DNA of 64,000 nt from Firmicutes bacterium UBA6806. GTDB taxonomy: Bacteria > Bacillota > Clostridia > Peptostreptococcales > Acidaminobacteraceae. The notes below the pieces were generated by a model. The model searched no databases and was not told where the DNA came from. It worked only from the letters and a program-made list of their open reading frames with translations. Both the position numbers and the translations under genes were made by a program. The stretch lies in NCBI GenBank assembly GCA_002452745.1, contig DKFC01000063.1, positions 4,316 to 68,315 on the forward strand, given 5' to 3'. Positions 17,301 through 24,875 of this stretch are shown piece by piece. Within the stretch, counting starts at the first letter, position 1, and every line of letters begins with the position of its first letter.

Positions 17301-17887
17301 TCTATTTTTATGATTCTATGGTTCCATTTATCTGCCACATAGAGATTATCGTTTGCATCTATTCCAAGTCCTCCAAGTGATGATAAAACCGGTGCAGTTC
17401 CATTTAGAACAGTTGCGAACACAGCAAAGTTTGAGCCATCGGTATCCATTTTGTATATTTTGCCTTGCGCATAATCCGACATAAATAGTGTATCATGGCT
17501 ATCAAGAGCAAGTGCCATCATTTTACCCGGGACTTCTTTTATGGTGCTTTTACTGCCACCTTCATCTATTTTTACAATATTATTATCCTGATACTCTGTG
17601 ACAAATAAATTGCCATCACTGTCAGATACCAGACCTATTGGGTTTGCCACATAAGCTGGAATAGGAGTCACATTTGATCCATCTTTATCCATTCTGACAA
17701 TTTTATTACTAAAATAATCTGAAACATATAATTTGCCGTCTGGTCCTTCAATTAGGTCTATTGCACCTGAAAGCGCCGAACTAACCACGACATCTGAAAA
17801 CGGCACATCTGCATACGCCAAATTCCCTGTAAACTGAAACATAGTACACAGCATTACAACTGTGAGCAAAACACTTATTTTTTTCAT
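14327..17887 (-). CDS. S-layer-anchored surface protein with NHL repeats and Ig-like domains
   Basis: This 1,186-residue secreted protein has a signal peptide (residues 1-26, cleavage after NLAYA). NHL-type beta-propeller repeats follow (~30-275; LYVSDYFSNKIVRMDKDGSN, LYVADKWNHRIIKIDTNG). A short Ig-like segment leads into four Big_4-like Ig domains (~370-745), each with a GT...LP..V.V.L signature and a WDSGTPxYNGN turn; copies 2-4 are nearly alike in sequence. A glycine-rich linker (TGGGGGGDRSS) is followed by a ~240-residue mixed domain, then three SLH domains (~1012-1186; GHWSESIVNDMASR, ITREEAMVIFSKAMDL, LTHAEALAAIKNLM) that bind secondary cell-wall polymer. It is probably an adhesin or envelope-binding protein. 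Confidence 0.88.
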   Translation of the reverse strand: MKKISVLLTVVMLCTMFQFTGNLAYADVPFSDVVVSSALSGAIDLIEGPDGKLYVSDYFSNKIVRMDKDGSNVTPIPAYVANPIGLVSDSDGNLFVTEYQDNNIVKIDEGGSKSTIKEVPGKMMALALDSHDTLFMSDYAQGKIYKMDTDGSNFAVFATVLNGTAPVLSSLGGLGIDANDNLYVADKWNHRIIKIDTNGVQSDFASVMFPQWVSVGRDGYVYASAGNRTIQKFDMSGNKIETYSTGNSNAWGTYVDADGSIYYTTLSPKINRILGQADTVDRTHIKISLIYDLISGEADPAAFTLSGIASSPRVISAVVNGSEIDLTLDANIEATDANLKVSYTKTGTSNLTRNISNSEIGAFSNLVVTNHVVGVYSVEQFSDINVDNGTALSAITLPATAVVKLKNAVNSTTNSAVVWDSGTPAYNGNKAGTYAFKGTITLGTGIYNPENIQATVNVVVAEPVLPVVTSSSAMDDIIVSNGTKINAIELPQSVTVNLNNSTTTSAAIKVWDSGTPSYDGNKEGSYVFEGLLATSTDYLNTNNIRASVTVKVKSKPAELPAISSVKTLDVITVENGTEINAIKLPQSVMVNLNNSTTTSAAIAVWDRGTPSYNGSKEGSYIFRGILAASTDYLNINNIKATVTVKVKSKPVELPVISSVKTLDAITVANGTGLSKVGLPATVSIGLSDSTTSSAVVTWDSGTPVYNGNTAGTYVFSGTLGASNEYTNDNQLMASIQVVVKSAQSTGGGGGGDRSSTGSSQAAVPSKTSGSVSVNGVDQNVSSEAKSIENGKTKVTVSVDDEALKKVIENTISNAATGIKNIVKINVQDTSADTTLVALNGDIVKQMERGSFDILIDSGDKNYKIPAQQLSVDSIAKKFNVDSANLASIEFDIQFDKVSLEAETEIFNKAVVVQPTAFKITATVKKTDGTTASIEVDTFSQFVKREFKIPSNISLSDITTGVVFDQNGKYNQVPTRIYTEDGQVYAQINSLTNSIYAVIKNSIKVSSVEGHWSESIVNDMASRLILTEYDAFDADKNITRGELADYMVKALGIYRQDTVISTPFTDVKSTDKNARAIAIASHWNLISGYEDGTFKANDEITREEAMVIFSKAMDLAEYKGISGDSNFDINSYETVPNWSKPYIQKVLDGKVFVGKSDYNLGLKDNLTHAEALAAIKNLMVKAQLMNQ

Positions 17888-17972
17888 TTAATTCCCTCCT
17901 AAAATATTTCTAGCTATGTTATTATAGCAGAGGCAATCTTACAAATTTCTTACAAAGCTGCTCTATACACAC

Positions 17973-18013
17973 AAAAAAATCGGAACAAGTCTTTTGGACT
18001 TCATTCCGATTTT
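17973..18013 (-). terminator. Intrinsic terminator after the DUF362 gene
   Basis: Stem AAAATCGGAA/TTCCGATTTT with an inner AAGTC/GACTT hairpin. On the minus strand it is followed by a run of T. Confidence 0.8.
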
Positions 18014-18067
18014 ACTCTGTTGACATTTTAATTCATTGTCACTCTATTCTATCGTATTTTCAACTAT

Positions 18068-19090
18068 CTATTTGACTTCTACCAACTCATACTCGTCTGT
18101 TCCAAGCCCAATCTCAACAGCGTGTTTAATCGTAGCCCTTCCTGAATCGAAGATTGGATGACCATGCTCTTTTTGGAGGATATCAAGACAAGCAGCATCT
18201 ATTGCAACTGGATCTTTTGAAGCAAAAACACCTATATCTTTCGCAACAGGGTTCATGTGTTGTCCCATACAGTCGCATTCTTCAGTGACATTGATGAGGA
18301 AACTCACATACAGATTGTCCTTATCCTTTTGAGCACCGAAGGCATATTCCGCCACCTTCTCCTTGAAGTTTTCTCCACTCCAATCATTTTGAATCGCTCC
18401 AACTGGACAAATTGCGATACAACCTGCACATCCCACACATTTTTCAGGATTGATTTCCGCTTTATCTTTCATTTCAATTGCATCGACATCACATTTTGTG
18501 ATACAAAGTCCACAGGCAATACACTTGGCTGTTTTCACAGTTGGACTGATTCCAGAATGCTGTGCCAGTTTTCCACCTCTAGAGCCAAATCCCATGGCAA
18601 GCTGTTTCATAGCACCACCAAATCCAGCTGCACCGTGTCCTTTAAAATGACTGACCACGACGAATTGATCGTAGTCTCCAAATGCAGCTCCAATTTTGCA
18701 GGTTTCAAAATAGGTCTTGTGAATTGGGACTTCAACATAAGCCTCCCCGTGATCTCCATCGGCAATAATTATAGGAAGCGCTGTAAAACCGTGTTCTTTG
18801 GCAAGTGCCTCATGACTATCTCGAGTTGTCCTAGACCCTCTGTAAAGAACATTTGTCTCAATAAACGCAGATTCAACTTGATTGGACTTCAAAATCTCAA
18901 GAACGCCTTGGTAACACTCTGGTGGAACAAATGTCGTATTGCCCTTTTCGCCAAAATGAACCTTGACAGGTACTTTAGGGGCAAAGACATGTCCTGTCTC
19001 TTGAATCAATTTTTCTGCAAGTACTTTCGCAGCTGCGCTAAGTTCAACAGAATCGTTGCTTGTCACTCTCTTAAAATAAACTTTACTCAT
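18068..19090 (-). CDS. DUF362 protein with two [4Fe-4S] clusters
   Basis: A 340-residue protein with a DUF362 core (VPVKVHFGEKGNTTFVPPE, VSHFKGHGAAGFGGAMKQLAMGFG) and an inserted bacterial two-cluster ferredoxin near residues 190-230 (CIACGLCITKCDVDAI and CVGCAGCIAICPVGAI). The C-terminal region DPVAIDAACLDILQKEHG is conserved in the family. DUF362 ferredoxin proteins are common in anaerobes; their electron partner is unknown. It is transcribed alone with its own terminator. Confidence 0.9.
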   Translation of the reverse strand: MSKVYFKRVTSNDSVELSAAAKVLAEKLIQETGHVFAPKVPVKVHFGEKGNTTFVPPECYQGVLEILKSNQVESAFIETNVLYRGSRTTRDSHEALAKEHGFTALPIIIADGDHGEAYVEVPIHKTYFETCKIGAAFGDYDQFVVVSHFKGHGAAGFGGAMKQLAMGFGSRGGKLAQHSGISPTVKTAKCIACGLCITKCDVDAIEMKDKAEINPEKCVGCAGCIAICPVGAIQNDWSGENFKEKVAEYAFGAQKDKDNLYVSFLINVTEECDCMGQHMNPVAKDIGVFASKDPVAIDAACLDILQKEHGHPIFDSGRATIKHAVEIGLGTDEYELVEVK

Positions 19091-19193
19091 TTTTACCTCG
19101 CTTATTAATCCAATATCTCACCTTAAATTTACAACTTTTAAGTCAACAAAATTTGATATAAATCAAAATCTGTATCTTTCTATTCTTTATAGG

Positions 19194-19808
19194 TTACTTC
19201 ATTAGGGCAGAAATCCGTCTATTGATTCCCGCTGCCCAATTAGGGTCTGTTGCATATCGCTTTCCTATGGAGTCCACCGATGTTCCGTTGAAATACTTGC
19301 CTTCAGGGTTTGTATACTGTTCAGATAGATACTTCGCCACCGCATCTATGCTGTCCCCCCTTGATCCATACTGTGCTGCACTGCTATAAGGACTTGCATC
19401 ATAGGCCATAAATCCAAAGAGATTGTTTTTATCTTGGGCAATTCGACTGTTTCCGTAGTTAGATTCGTGAATCGCAAGACCTGATAGGAACCAAGCATTT
19501 ATACCGTATTTCTTTTCCGCATCAGCAAAGGAGTCTCCTAAGCCTTCAAAGGCCGTGCCCTTGAACCTTTCATTTAAAACCTCCGCACTTGCACCACTAA
19601 CTTCGGTGACGTTGGACGGATTGAACCTGAGCATGTCCTCTGCTTGAACTGCACTGCCAGCAGCAGCTGTCGGCGTTTTCGCCTCAGTCTTTCCCAGTTT
19701 ATTGCTCAAAATTGCCTGAAATCTCGTCTGAGCGTCATAGTAGCCACTGCTCATCTGAATTTTAGAGTTCACACTTGGAACGACTGGGGTATTGATTTTA
19801 ATCGACAT
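19194..19808 (-). CDS. GH73-type glucosaminidase-domain protein without signal peptide
   Basis: A 204-residue protein with a C-terminal N-acetylglucosaminidase domain (residues ~85-204). The pattern FLSGLAIHESNYGNSRIA contains the catalytic glutamate of GH73, and NNLFGFMAYD and YGSRGDSIDAVAKYL fit the family. Its first ~75 residues are low in structure (TPVVPSVNSKIQMSS, TPTAAAGSAVQAED), with no signal peptide or membrane segment. That is unusual for a wall hydrolase and recalls FlgJ-like flagellar muramidases, which leave by the flagellar export route. No flagellar gene is seen nearby. Confidence 0.8.
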   Translation of the reverse strand: MSIKINTPVVPSVNSKIQMSSGYYDAQTRFQAILSNKLGKTEAKTPTAAAGSAVQAEDMLRFNPSNVTEVSGASAEVLNERFKGTAFEGLGDSFADAEKKYGINAWFLSGLAIHESNYGNSRIAQDKNNLFGFMAYDASPYSSAAQYGSRGDSIDAVAKYLSEQYTNPEGKYFNGTSVDSIGKRYATDPNWAAGINRRISALMK

Positions 19809-19950
19809 TCTATCACTTCCTTACTAAAGTTTGCCAATACAGAACCCTATTGCTTCATGATTGCCAAATTTCCACAAGAGAAACACCTTATCTTCACAAG
19901 TTCTTCAAACACTTCTTCTATTATATAGACAAAAGAAAGGAGACGATATT

Positions 19951-20448
19951 ATGAAAACAACGAGTTTATTCATCACAGGGTTATTAATTCTATCTATTAT
20001 GGGCATTTCACTTGCCGATACATCTGATTACGGTGCTCTAGGTGCACTTGATAAAACAGACTACACACTTGAGGAAATGCTGACATACGCCATTCAAGAC
20101 GAATACACAGCTCTTGCAGAGTATGAGCTCATCCTATCCGAATACGGAAACATCAGACCATTTACCAATATTGCCAAAGCTGAAACGACACATATCAGCC
20201 TACTTGAACCACTGTTTGAAACCTATGGCTTTGAACTTCCTAAAAACGAATCAAATGACATCGTAATGTTGCCAGATACACTTTATGAAGCCTATAAAAC
20301 AGGTGTTCAGGCCGAAATTGACAATATTGCCATGTACGATGCCTTTCTGAGCAAAGACCTTCCAACCGATGTTGAAAAGGCATTTGAATCGCTAAAAAAT
20401 GCATCTGAAAATCACCTCAAAGCATTTGAACGACAAGTTTCTAAATAA
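19951..20448 (+). CDS. Secreted DUF2202 ferritin-like protein
   Basis: A 165-residue protein with a signal peptide (MKTTSLFITGLLILSIMGISLA) followed by a DUF2202 four-helix ferritin-like domain. The metal-type motifs YAIQDEYTALAEYELI, IAKAETTHISLLEPL, QAEIDNIAMYDAF and NASENHLKAFERQV supply paired Glu and His residues. Function in the family is unproven; metal binding or redox protection outside the cell is likely. AAAGGAGA lies 7 bases before the ATG at 19951. Its stop codon abuts the stop codon of the convergent osmC-like gene with no bases between. Confidence 0.85.
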   Translation: MKTTSLFITGLLILSIMGISLADTSDYGALGALDKTDYTLEEMLTYAIQDEYTALAEYELILSEYGNIRPFTNIAKAETTHISLLEPLFETYGFELPKNESNDIVMLPDTLYEAYKTGVQAEIDNIAMYDAFLSKDLPTDVEKAFESLKNASENHLKAFERQVSK

Positions 20449-20844
20449 TTAATTCTCGAAGACAATTTCATACGACATTTCTGCAACATGAGAAATGGTC
20501 TGATAAATTGAGCAGTACTCTGTTGCCAGCTTCGCACCTTGCTCAAGGCCAAGTTCCTTTTCAGCTTTGAAAATTCTGAATTCAACATGAACCCATTTCA
20601 AAGTTGTGGGAACTTCTGTCCGTTTTTCTCCCGTCACTTTTATTTCAGCTCTTTCATATCCAATGCGCTTTTTTCTAGCTATATCCAAAAAAGTCGCGTA
20701 TAAACAAGAACCCAATGCTCCCAGGAGCATATCATAAGGTGCTAAAGTACCTTCATCACTTCCAATTAGAGCATTTGCATGTGGTGCTTTAAGTTCACCC
20801 TCAAATTTGTTTGCAAATGTCAGCAAAACTTCTTTTTTATCCAT
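20449..20844 (-). CDS. OsmC-family thiol peroxidase-like protein
   Basis: A 131-residue OsmC/Ohr-superfamily protein. The two family cysteines are in LLGALGSCLYATFLDIA and ATEYCSIYQTISHVAE. Members reduce organic hydroperoxides through these thiols, but YhfA-like members of this size are uncharacterised. The glycine-rich DEGTLAPYDMLLGALGS loop is conserved. Convergent and abutting with the DUF2202 gene. Confidence 0.88.
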   Translation of the reverse strand: MDKKEVLLTFANKFEGELKAPHANALIGSDEGTLAPYDMLLGALGSCLYATFLDIARKKRIGYERAEIKVTGEKRTEVPTTLKWVHVEFRIFKAEKELGLEQGAKLATEYCSIYQTISHVAEMSYEIVFEN

Positions 20845-20889
20845 TTCGTGTCCCTCATCTTTTTATTTAATCATACCACATTTTAGGGA

Positions 20890-20919
20890 TTGATATCCAT
20901 ATTAAAGTTATGGTATACT
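20890..20919 (+). promoter_or_regulatory. Promoter of the candidate small RNA
   Basis: TTGATA (20890-20895), an 18-bp spacer, and TATACT (20914-20919) with TGG directly before it as an extended -10. The predicted start is about 20926. Confidence 0.65.
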
Positions 20920-20925
20920 TAATCA

Positions 20926-21094
20926 GACCCCTCCCGTATGGGAGGGAAAATTCAATTAACTCATTTTCTTAAACTCTATATTTCACAATCTTTATTTCTT
21001 AAACCGATATGAGTGATTTGTTTCTCATATAAAAGGTAAGGTTTCTTACCTCCACCTCATCATGGACGCTAATCGCATGTTAGCGTCTTTTTTT
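20926..21094 (+). ncRNA. Candidate structured small RNA (~170 nt)
   Basis: A free-standing transcription unit with promoter and intrinsic terminator but no credible reading frame. It has four hairpins. H1 is CCCTCCC/GGGAGGG with loop GTAT (20929-20946). H2 is ATATGAG/CTCATAT (21007-21030). H3 is GGTAAG/CTTACC with loop GTTT (21035-21050). The terminator is GACGCTAA/TTAGCGTC plus seven T (21065-21094). Between H1 and H2 lie ~60 A/U-rich bases. A C-rich unpaired stretch, CUCCACCUCAUC, sits after H3 and could pair with Shine-Dalgarno sequences, as many Gram-positive regulatory RNAs do. I do not recognise a known RNA family. Confidence 0.6.
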
Positions 21095-21283
21095 GTCCTC
21101 AACTCACACCATGAAAGACGCTTCACCGTTGAAAACTGTGAATTCTTCGCATTAAATTTCCCTATTTGTGAGTTTATTAGTTTTAACTTGAAAACCATCT
21201 GTCATTACTCGATTAAATATGGTAAAATTTATACGAAACTTTTTTTATAAGTATGTTCACTTTATGAAATTCAGGAGATATAT

Positions 21284-23229
21284 ATGAAGTCCTATTCAGA
21301 AAAAAATCATTTACTACGATTAAGAGACGGGTTCTGACATACCTGCTCATAATCATTATCGGCATTATTTCCATTTTTCTGATATCCCTTTACTCAGGTG
21401 AATCATTAAAACAGGATTCTCGTCTGATTAACGTACTGGGCAAACAGCGAATGCTGACTCAGTCCATCTCAAAAAATGCCAGCAGACTGTCGGTTATCAA
21501 CAGTGCTTTACAAGCTGGAGATTCTATACAGACAGCTGATACACTCATGGAAAAACAGCTTCTGATTGCAGAGTCTTTAAGGTCTGATGCTTCGCAATAT
21601 CAAAGCGTCTACGAGGATCTCTTCAGTGGCGAAATCACCATCAACGGAGACGTTATCAGTATTGACAGCGGCCTTCTAAACAGCCTTTCACCTGAAATGC
21701 AAAGCGTCGCAGTTGATTGGGAAGTCTTTCGAACTTCCATCCAAACACTGACAGAGTCTGAGGCGGGCAGTACTGAATTCAGAAACGCGCTAATCTATAT
21801 CAATGAGCACAATGAAAGTCTTCTAAAACATTCGGAGTCAATTCTTGATGTCTTTGAAAATGCCATGATCAAACGGTATGAATTCAATCGAAATATCGTC
21901 TTGCTCCTAATCGGTCTCATCGTGGCAATTGGCAGTGTCCTCATGTATCAAATGTATGCCGATTTATTCAAAGCGCTAAATGTCTTTTATCGTCATATAG
22001 ATAAACTTGGTCTTGACCATGATCATGCACATGGCACTTCTGCTGGAAAATACATTGCCGATGAAGTTGAATCCATGTTTGTGGGCTTCACGGAAACACT
22101 GGAACTCACTGAAAAAATAAACACATTTGATTCCTTTACCGATTCCTTAAACTACATCTATAAATCTTTTAGTCATTTTCTGCCTTATTCCTATATTGGC
22201 ATTGCACTTTTAAGTGATTCTGCTCCCTTTAGTGTCACAGCTTCGTACGGCATTTCAGAAAACAGACACAATGGCCTAGCTGAATCGCTCATTGGCTATA
22301 ACATCGCATTATCCGAAACGAGCCTAGAACAGATTATGATTTCTAAAGAACCTAGAATTATCAATGACTTGGAGGCTTATTTCAACAACAAGAAAATCAA
22401 GTCTTATTCGCAAATTGTGATGGATCATGGAATTCAAGCCTCTATTACAATGCCGCTTGAGGCCAATGGAAAGCCCATAGGATTTATCTTCTTTTCAAGT
22501 GATCGCAAGAACGTGTATCAAAAAAGGCATATTGAATACCTCAAAATTCTCAGCAACACCATTGCCCTTTCGTTCCAAAAGAACATCTTTGTGGATGATT
22601 TGGTCTATTCAAGTGTTCTTGCACTTGCCAAACTCAGTGAAGCTAGAGACGAAGACACTGGAGACCATCTGGTTCGAATGAGCAGGTATGTGGAGGTTAT
22701 TGCCAACCAACTAAAGTCAAACGACCTCTATAAAGATATCTTAACCCGTGAATATATAACAGATTTGGTCAAGTTCAGCCCAATGCATGATATTGGTAAA
22801 GTTGGCATACCAGATGGAATTCTGCTCAAGCCGGGAAAACTGACTTATGAAGAATTTGAAATTATGAAGACGCATACCCAATACGGTGCAAATGTCTTGG
22901 TTGAAGCGGAAAACAACATCAAGAGACGAGGCCGAAGTCTGTTCTCAATGGGCATCGAAATCGCCATGAATCATCATGAAAAGTATGATGGCACTGGCTA
23001 TCCTCAAGGGATTAAAGGCGATCAAATTCCACTTTGCGCCCGCATTGTCACCGTGGCAGACGTGTTTGATGCACTGCTGTCCAAAAGACCTTATAAAGAA
23101 CCCTTCCCACTGGATAAAACACTGGCCATCATCGAGGAGGGCAGAGGCAAACACTTCGATCCTGATATTGTGGATGCATTATTTGATGCACTTGATGAAC
23201 TACAGTCCATTAAAGTGGAATACATGTAG
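21284..23229 (+). CDS. PilJ-type sensor/HD-GYP c-di-GMP phosphodiesterase, interrupted by a -1 frameshift in an A tract
   Basis: The gene starts at ATG 21284 behind AGGAGATATAT. After MKSYSEK the frame changes at a run of seven A (21300-21306), and the starting frame ends soon after at TGA. With one more A it would continue into an unbroken frame: a membrane helix (LTYLLIIIIGIISIFLISLY), the PilJ/NarX-type motif LINVLGKQRMLTQSISKNA, a second membrane helix (IVLLLIGLIVAIGSVLMYQM), a GAF domain (~230-380) and a complete HD-GYP domain (DEDTGDHLVRMS, FSPMHDIGKVGIPDGILL, MNHHEKYDGTGYPQG). The intact product would be ~649 residues. The in-frame ATG at 21451 would lose the first helix. An extended -10 (TGG before TAAAAT, 21223-21228) precedes it. 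Confidence 0.8.
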
Positions 23230-23290
23230 TTTCATATTCCTTGTTCTCTCCTTTGCGACGAGATTAAACCTATGACCATGTAAAATAGTC

Positions 23291-23336
23291 AGTCTCAAAA
23301 CCAGAATTTATTTTCTCGTTTTGAGACTGTTTTTTA
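23291..23336 (+). terminator. Intrinsic terminator after the HD-GYP gene
   Basis: Perfect 11-bp stem AGTCTCAAAAC/GTTTTGAGACT (23291-23301 with 23318-23328) followed by GTTTTTTATTTT. Its right half recurs 59 bp further on (separate entry). Confidence 0.75.
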
Positions 23337-23392
23337 TTTTAAAGTGAATTTATTTCAAAACACACACTTTTTTCTCATTTTGAGACTGTTTT
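23311..23392 (+). repeat. Direct repeat TTTTCTCrTTTTGAGACTG upstream of a sigma-54 promoter
   Basis: Two copies at 23311-23333 and 23370-23392 differ at one base. The second copy is not part of a terminator; it lies about 45-60 bp upstream of the predicted RNA start at the sigma-54 promoter, where activator sites are found. Confidence 0.6.
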
Positions 23393-23406
23393 AAGCCTTT
23401 TTACAT

Positions 23407-23422
23407 TGGCATGTCAATTGCA
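23407..23422 (+). promoter_or_regulatory. Sigma-54 promoter of the cysteine desulfidase gene
   Basis: TGGCATGTCAATTGCA matches TGGCAYRNNNNTTGCW at every fixed base, with GG and GC exactly 10 bases apart. The RNA would start near 23433, about 40 bases before the ATG. Confidence 0.8.
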
Positions 23423-23473
23423 TTATATCTGTGATAACTAACCCAACCATCCATTATGTAAAGAGGTGCTGCT

Positions 23474-24814
23474 ATGTTATCCATTAACCGTTCTGATTCA
23501 GAACTTCAATCTATGTTGATTTCCACACTTCAAAGAGAAGTCACACCTGCTATGGGCTGTACTGAACCTGTGGCGGTTGCCCTTGCTGTTGCAAAGGCAA
23601 GAGAACTCCTGTCAGATCAAGAGGATGTCTTAAAAATATCCGTATCTGTCAGCCCCAATATTTATAAAAACGGTCTTGCCGTGGGCATTCCAGGAACACG
23701 TGAAGTTGGATTGGTTATTGCCGCTGCTCTGGGATTTACCAGTGGAGATAGCAAAAATGATTTGAAGGTCTTATCCACGGTTTCTGAAACAGATCTTCCC
23801 AAAGCCAAAGCGTTGATTCAATCTGGTATTTTAGAACTCAATATGCTCGACACATCCCATAAGGTACATATAGAAGTTGTTATAAACTCGAAAAACAGTG
23901 ATTCCAAAGCCATTATTATGGATAGGCACAACCAATTTGTATACCTTAAATCCGATGGCAATATCCTGTTGAATACAGAAATTTCGTCTGACTTCACAGC
24001 TGCCTGTGAAAATCCTCTGCTCGATGAGTCCTTTATAACCCTCATCAAGACAATTGAGGCTGTTCCATATGAATCTATAGAATTTCTGCTTCAAGGGGCG
24101 ACGATGAACCGACTTGTGGCTGACTACGGCCTACAGAATTCCGCTGGAATGCAAGTGGGTAAAACCCTTCAGAGCAAGGTTGAGAAGGGGCTTCTGACTG
24201 ACGATTTGATGACCCGTGCCATGATTCTCACTTCCAGTGCTTCTGATGCCCGTATGGATGGAATTAGTCTTCCAGTTATGAGTTCCAATGGAAGCGGCAA
24301 TAATGGGCTCACTGCAATTCTCCCAATTGTCGCTTATAGCGAACTTTACAGCACTGATGCTGAGTCAATGGCAAGGGCAATCGCCATGAGCCACATCGTC
24401 AATAGTTATATCAAGAACGCCATTGGCAGGCTTTCCGCACTCTGTGGATGTGGTGTTGCCGCTGGAACAGGCGCTTCTGTTGCAATTTCATGGCTTATGG
24501 GCGGCAACTATGCTCAACTGGAAGCCACTGTTAAAAATATGCTCGCCAATACCAGCGGCATGATTTGTGATGGAGCCAAAGTGGGTTGCGCTCTAAAACT
24601 TGCGACTTCAGCATCAGCTGCCATTCAATCTGCACTTTTAGCCACATCGGACATATGTGTTCCCGCACATAACGGCATTATTGGTGACACCGTTGAAAAG
24701 ACTGTAGACAATCTCAGAATTCTGTCAAACGAGGGCATGATGAAGACGGATGCCGTCATGCTGGATATCATGCGTTCCATGCAGCAAGATGAGATGTTAT
24801 CTTCTCTATCATAA
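23474..24814 (+). CDS. L-cysteine desulfidase / UPF0597 Fe-S lyase
   Basis: A 446-residue protein of the UPF0597 family (CyuA/YhaM and CdsB), related to the alpha domain of Fe-S L-serine dehydratase. It is expected to break cysteine into pyruvate, ammonia and sulfide with a [4Fe-4S] cluster. The likely cluster cysteines are in AMGCTEPVAVALA, SALCGCGVAAGTGA and GMICDGAKVGCALKLA. Family sequences VMSSNGSGNNGLTAILP and SADASDARMDGI-like (SSASDARMDGISL) are present. AGAGGTG precedes the ATG. The sigma-54 promoter implies inducible expression through an enhancer-binding activator. Confidence 0.88.
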   Translation: MLSINRSDSELQSMLISTLQREVTPAMGCTEPVAVALAVAKARELLSDQEDVLKISVSVSPNIYKNGLAVGIPGTREVGLVIAAALGFTSGDSKNDLKVLSTVSETDLPKAKALIQSGILELNMLDTSHKVHIEVVINSKNSDSKAIIMDRHNQFVYLKSDGNILLNTEISSDFTAACENPLLDESFITLIKTIEAVPYESIEFLLQGATMNRLVADYGLQNSAGMQVGKTLQSKVEKGLLTDDLMTRAMILTSSASDARMDGISLPVMSSNGSGNNGLTAILPIVAYSELYSTDAESMARAIAMSHIVNSYIKNAIGRLSALCGCGVAAGTGASVAISWLMGGNYAQLEATVKNMLANTSGMICDGAKVGCALKLATSASAAIQSALLATSDICVPAHNGIIGDTVEKTVDNLRILSNEGMMKTDAVMLDIMRSMQQDEMLSSLS

Positions 24815-24819
24815 ACTAA

Positions 24820-24868
24820 AAAAAGGACTGCCTCCCTGTGAAATAACAAGGGGTAGTCCTTTAAGTTT
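24820..24868 (+). terminator. Bidirectional terminator between the desulfidase gene and lon
   Basis: Stem AAAGGACT/AGTCCTTT with inner CTCCCTTG-like pairing. It sits between two converging genes, with A-rich and T-rich flanks on both strands. Confidence 0.7.
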
Positions 24869-24875
24869 TTAGGTT

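Noticed and set aside
18257..19108. Plus-strand reading frame of 283 codons opposite the DUF362 gene
   Set aside because: It is antisense to a gene with clear [4Fe-4S] motifs; its codons reflect the opposite strand and it has no ribosome site.
19826..19850. GG-N10-GC spacing upstream of the GH73 gene, resembling a sigma-54 promoter
   Set aside because: Only the GG and GC positions fit; the remaining consensus bases do not, unlike the clean site at 23407.
20926..21094. Possible c-di-GMP riboswitch upstream of the HD-GYP gene
   Set aside because: The conserved GEMM bases are not seen, and a terminator plus a separate -10 precede the HD-GYP gene.
21062..21250. Reading frame of 62 codons beginning in the small-RNA terminator
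   Set aside because: Its ATG lies inside the terminator stem region, so the transcript would end before translation; no ribosome site.
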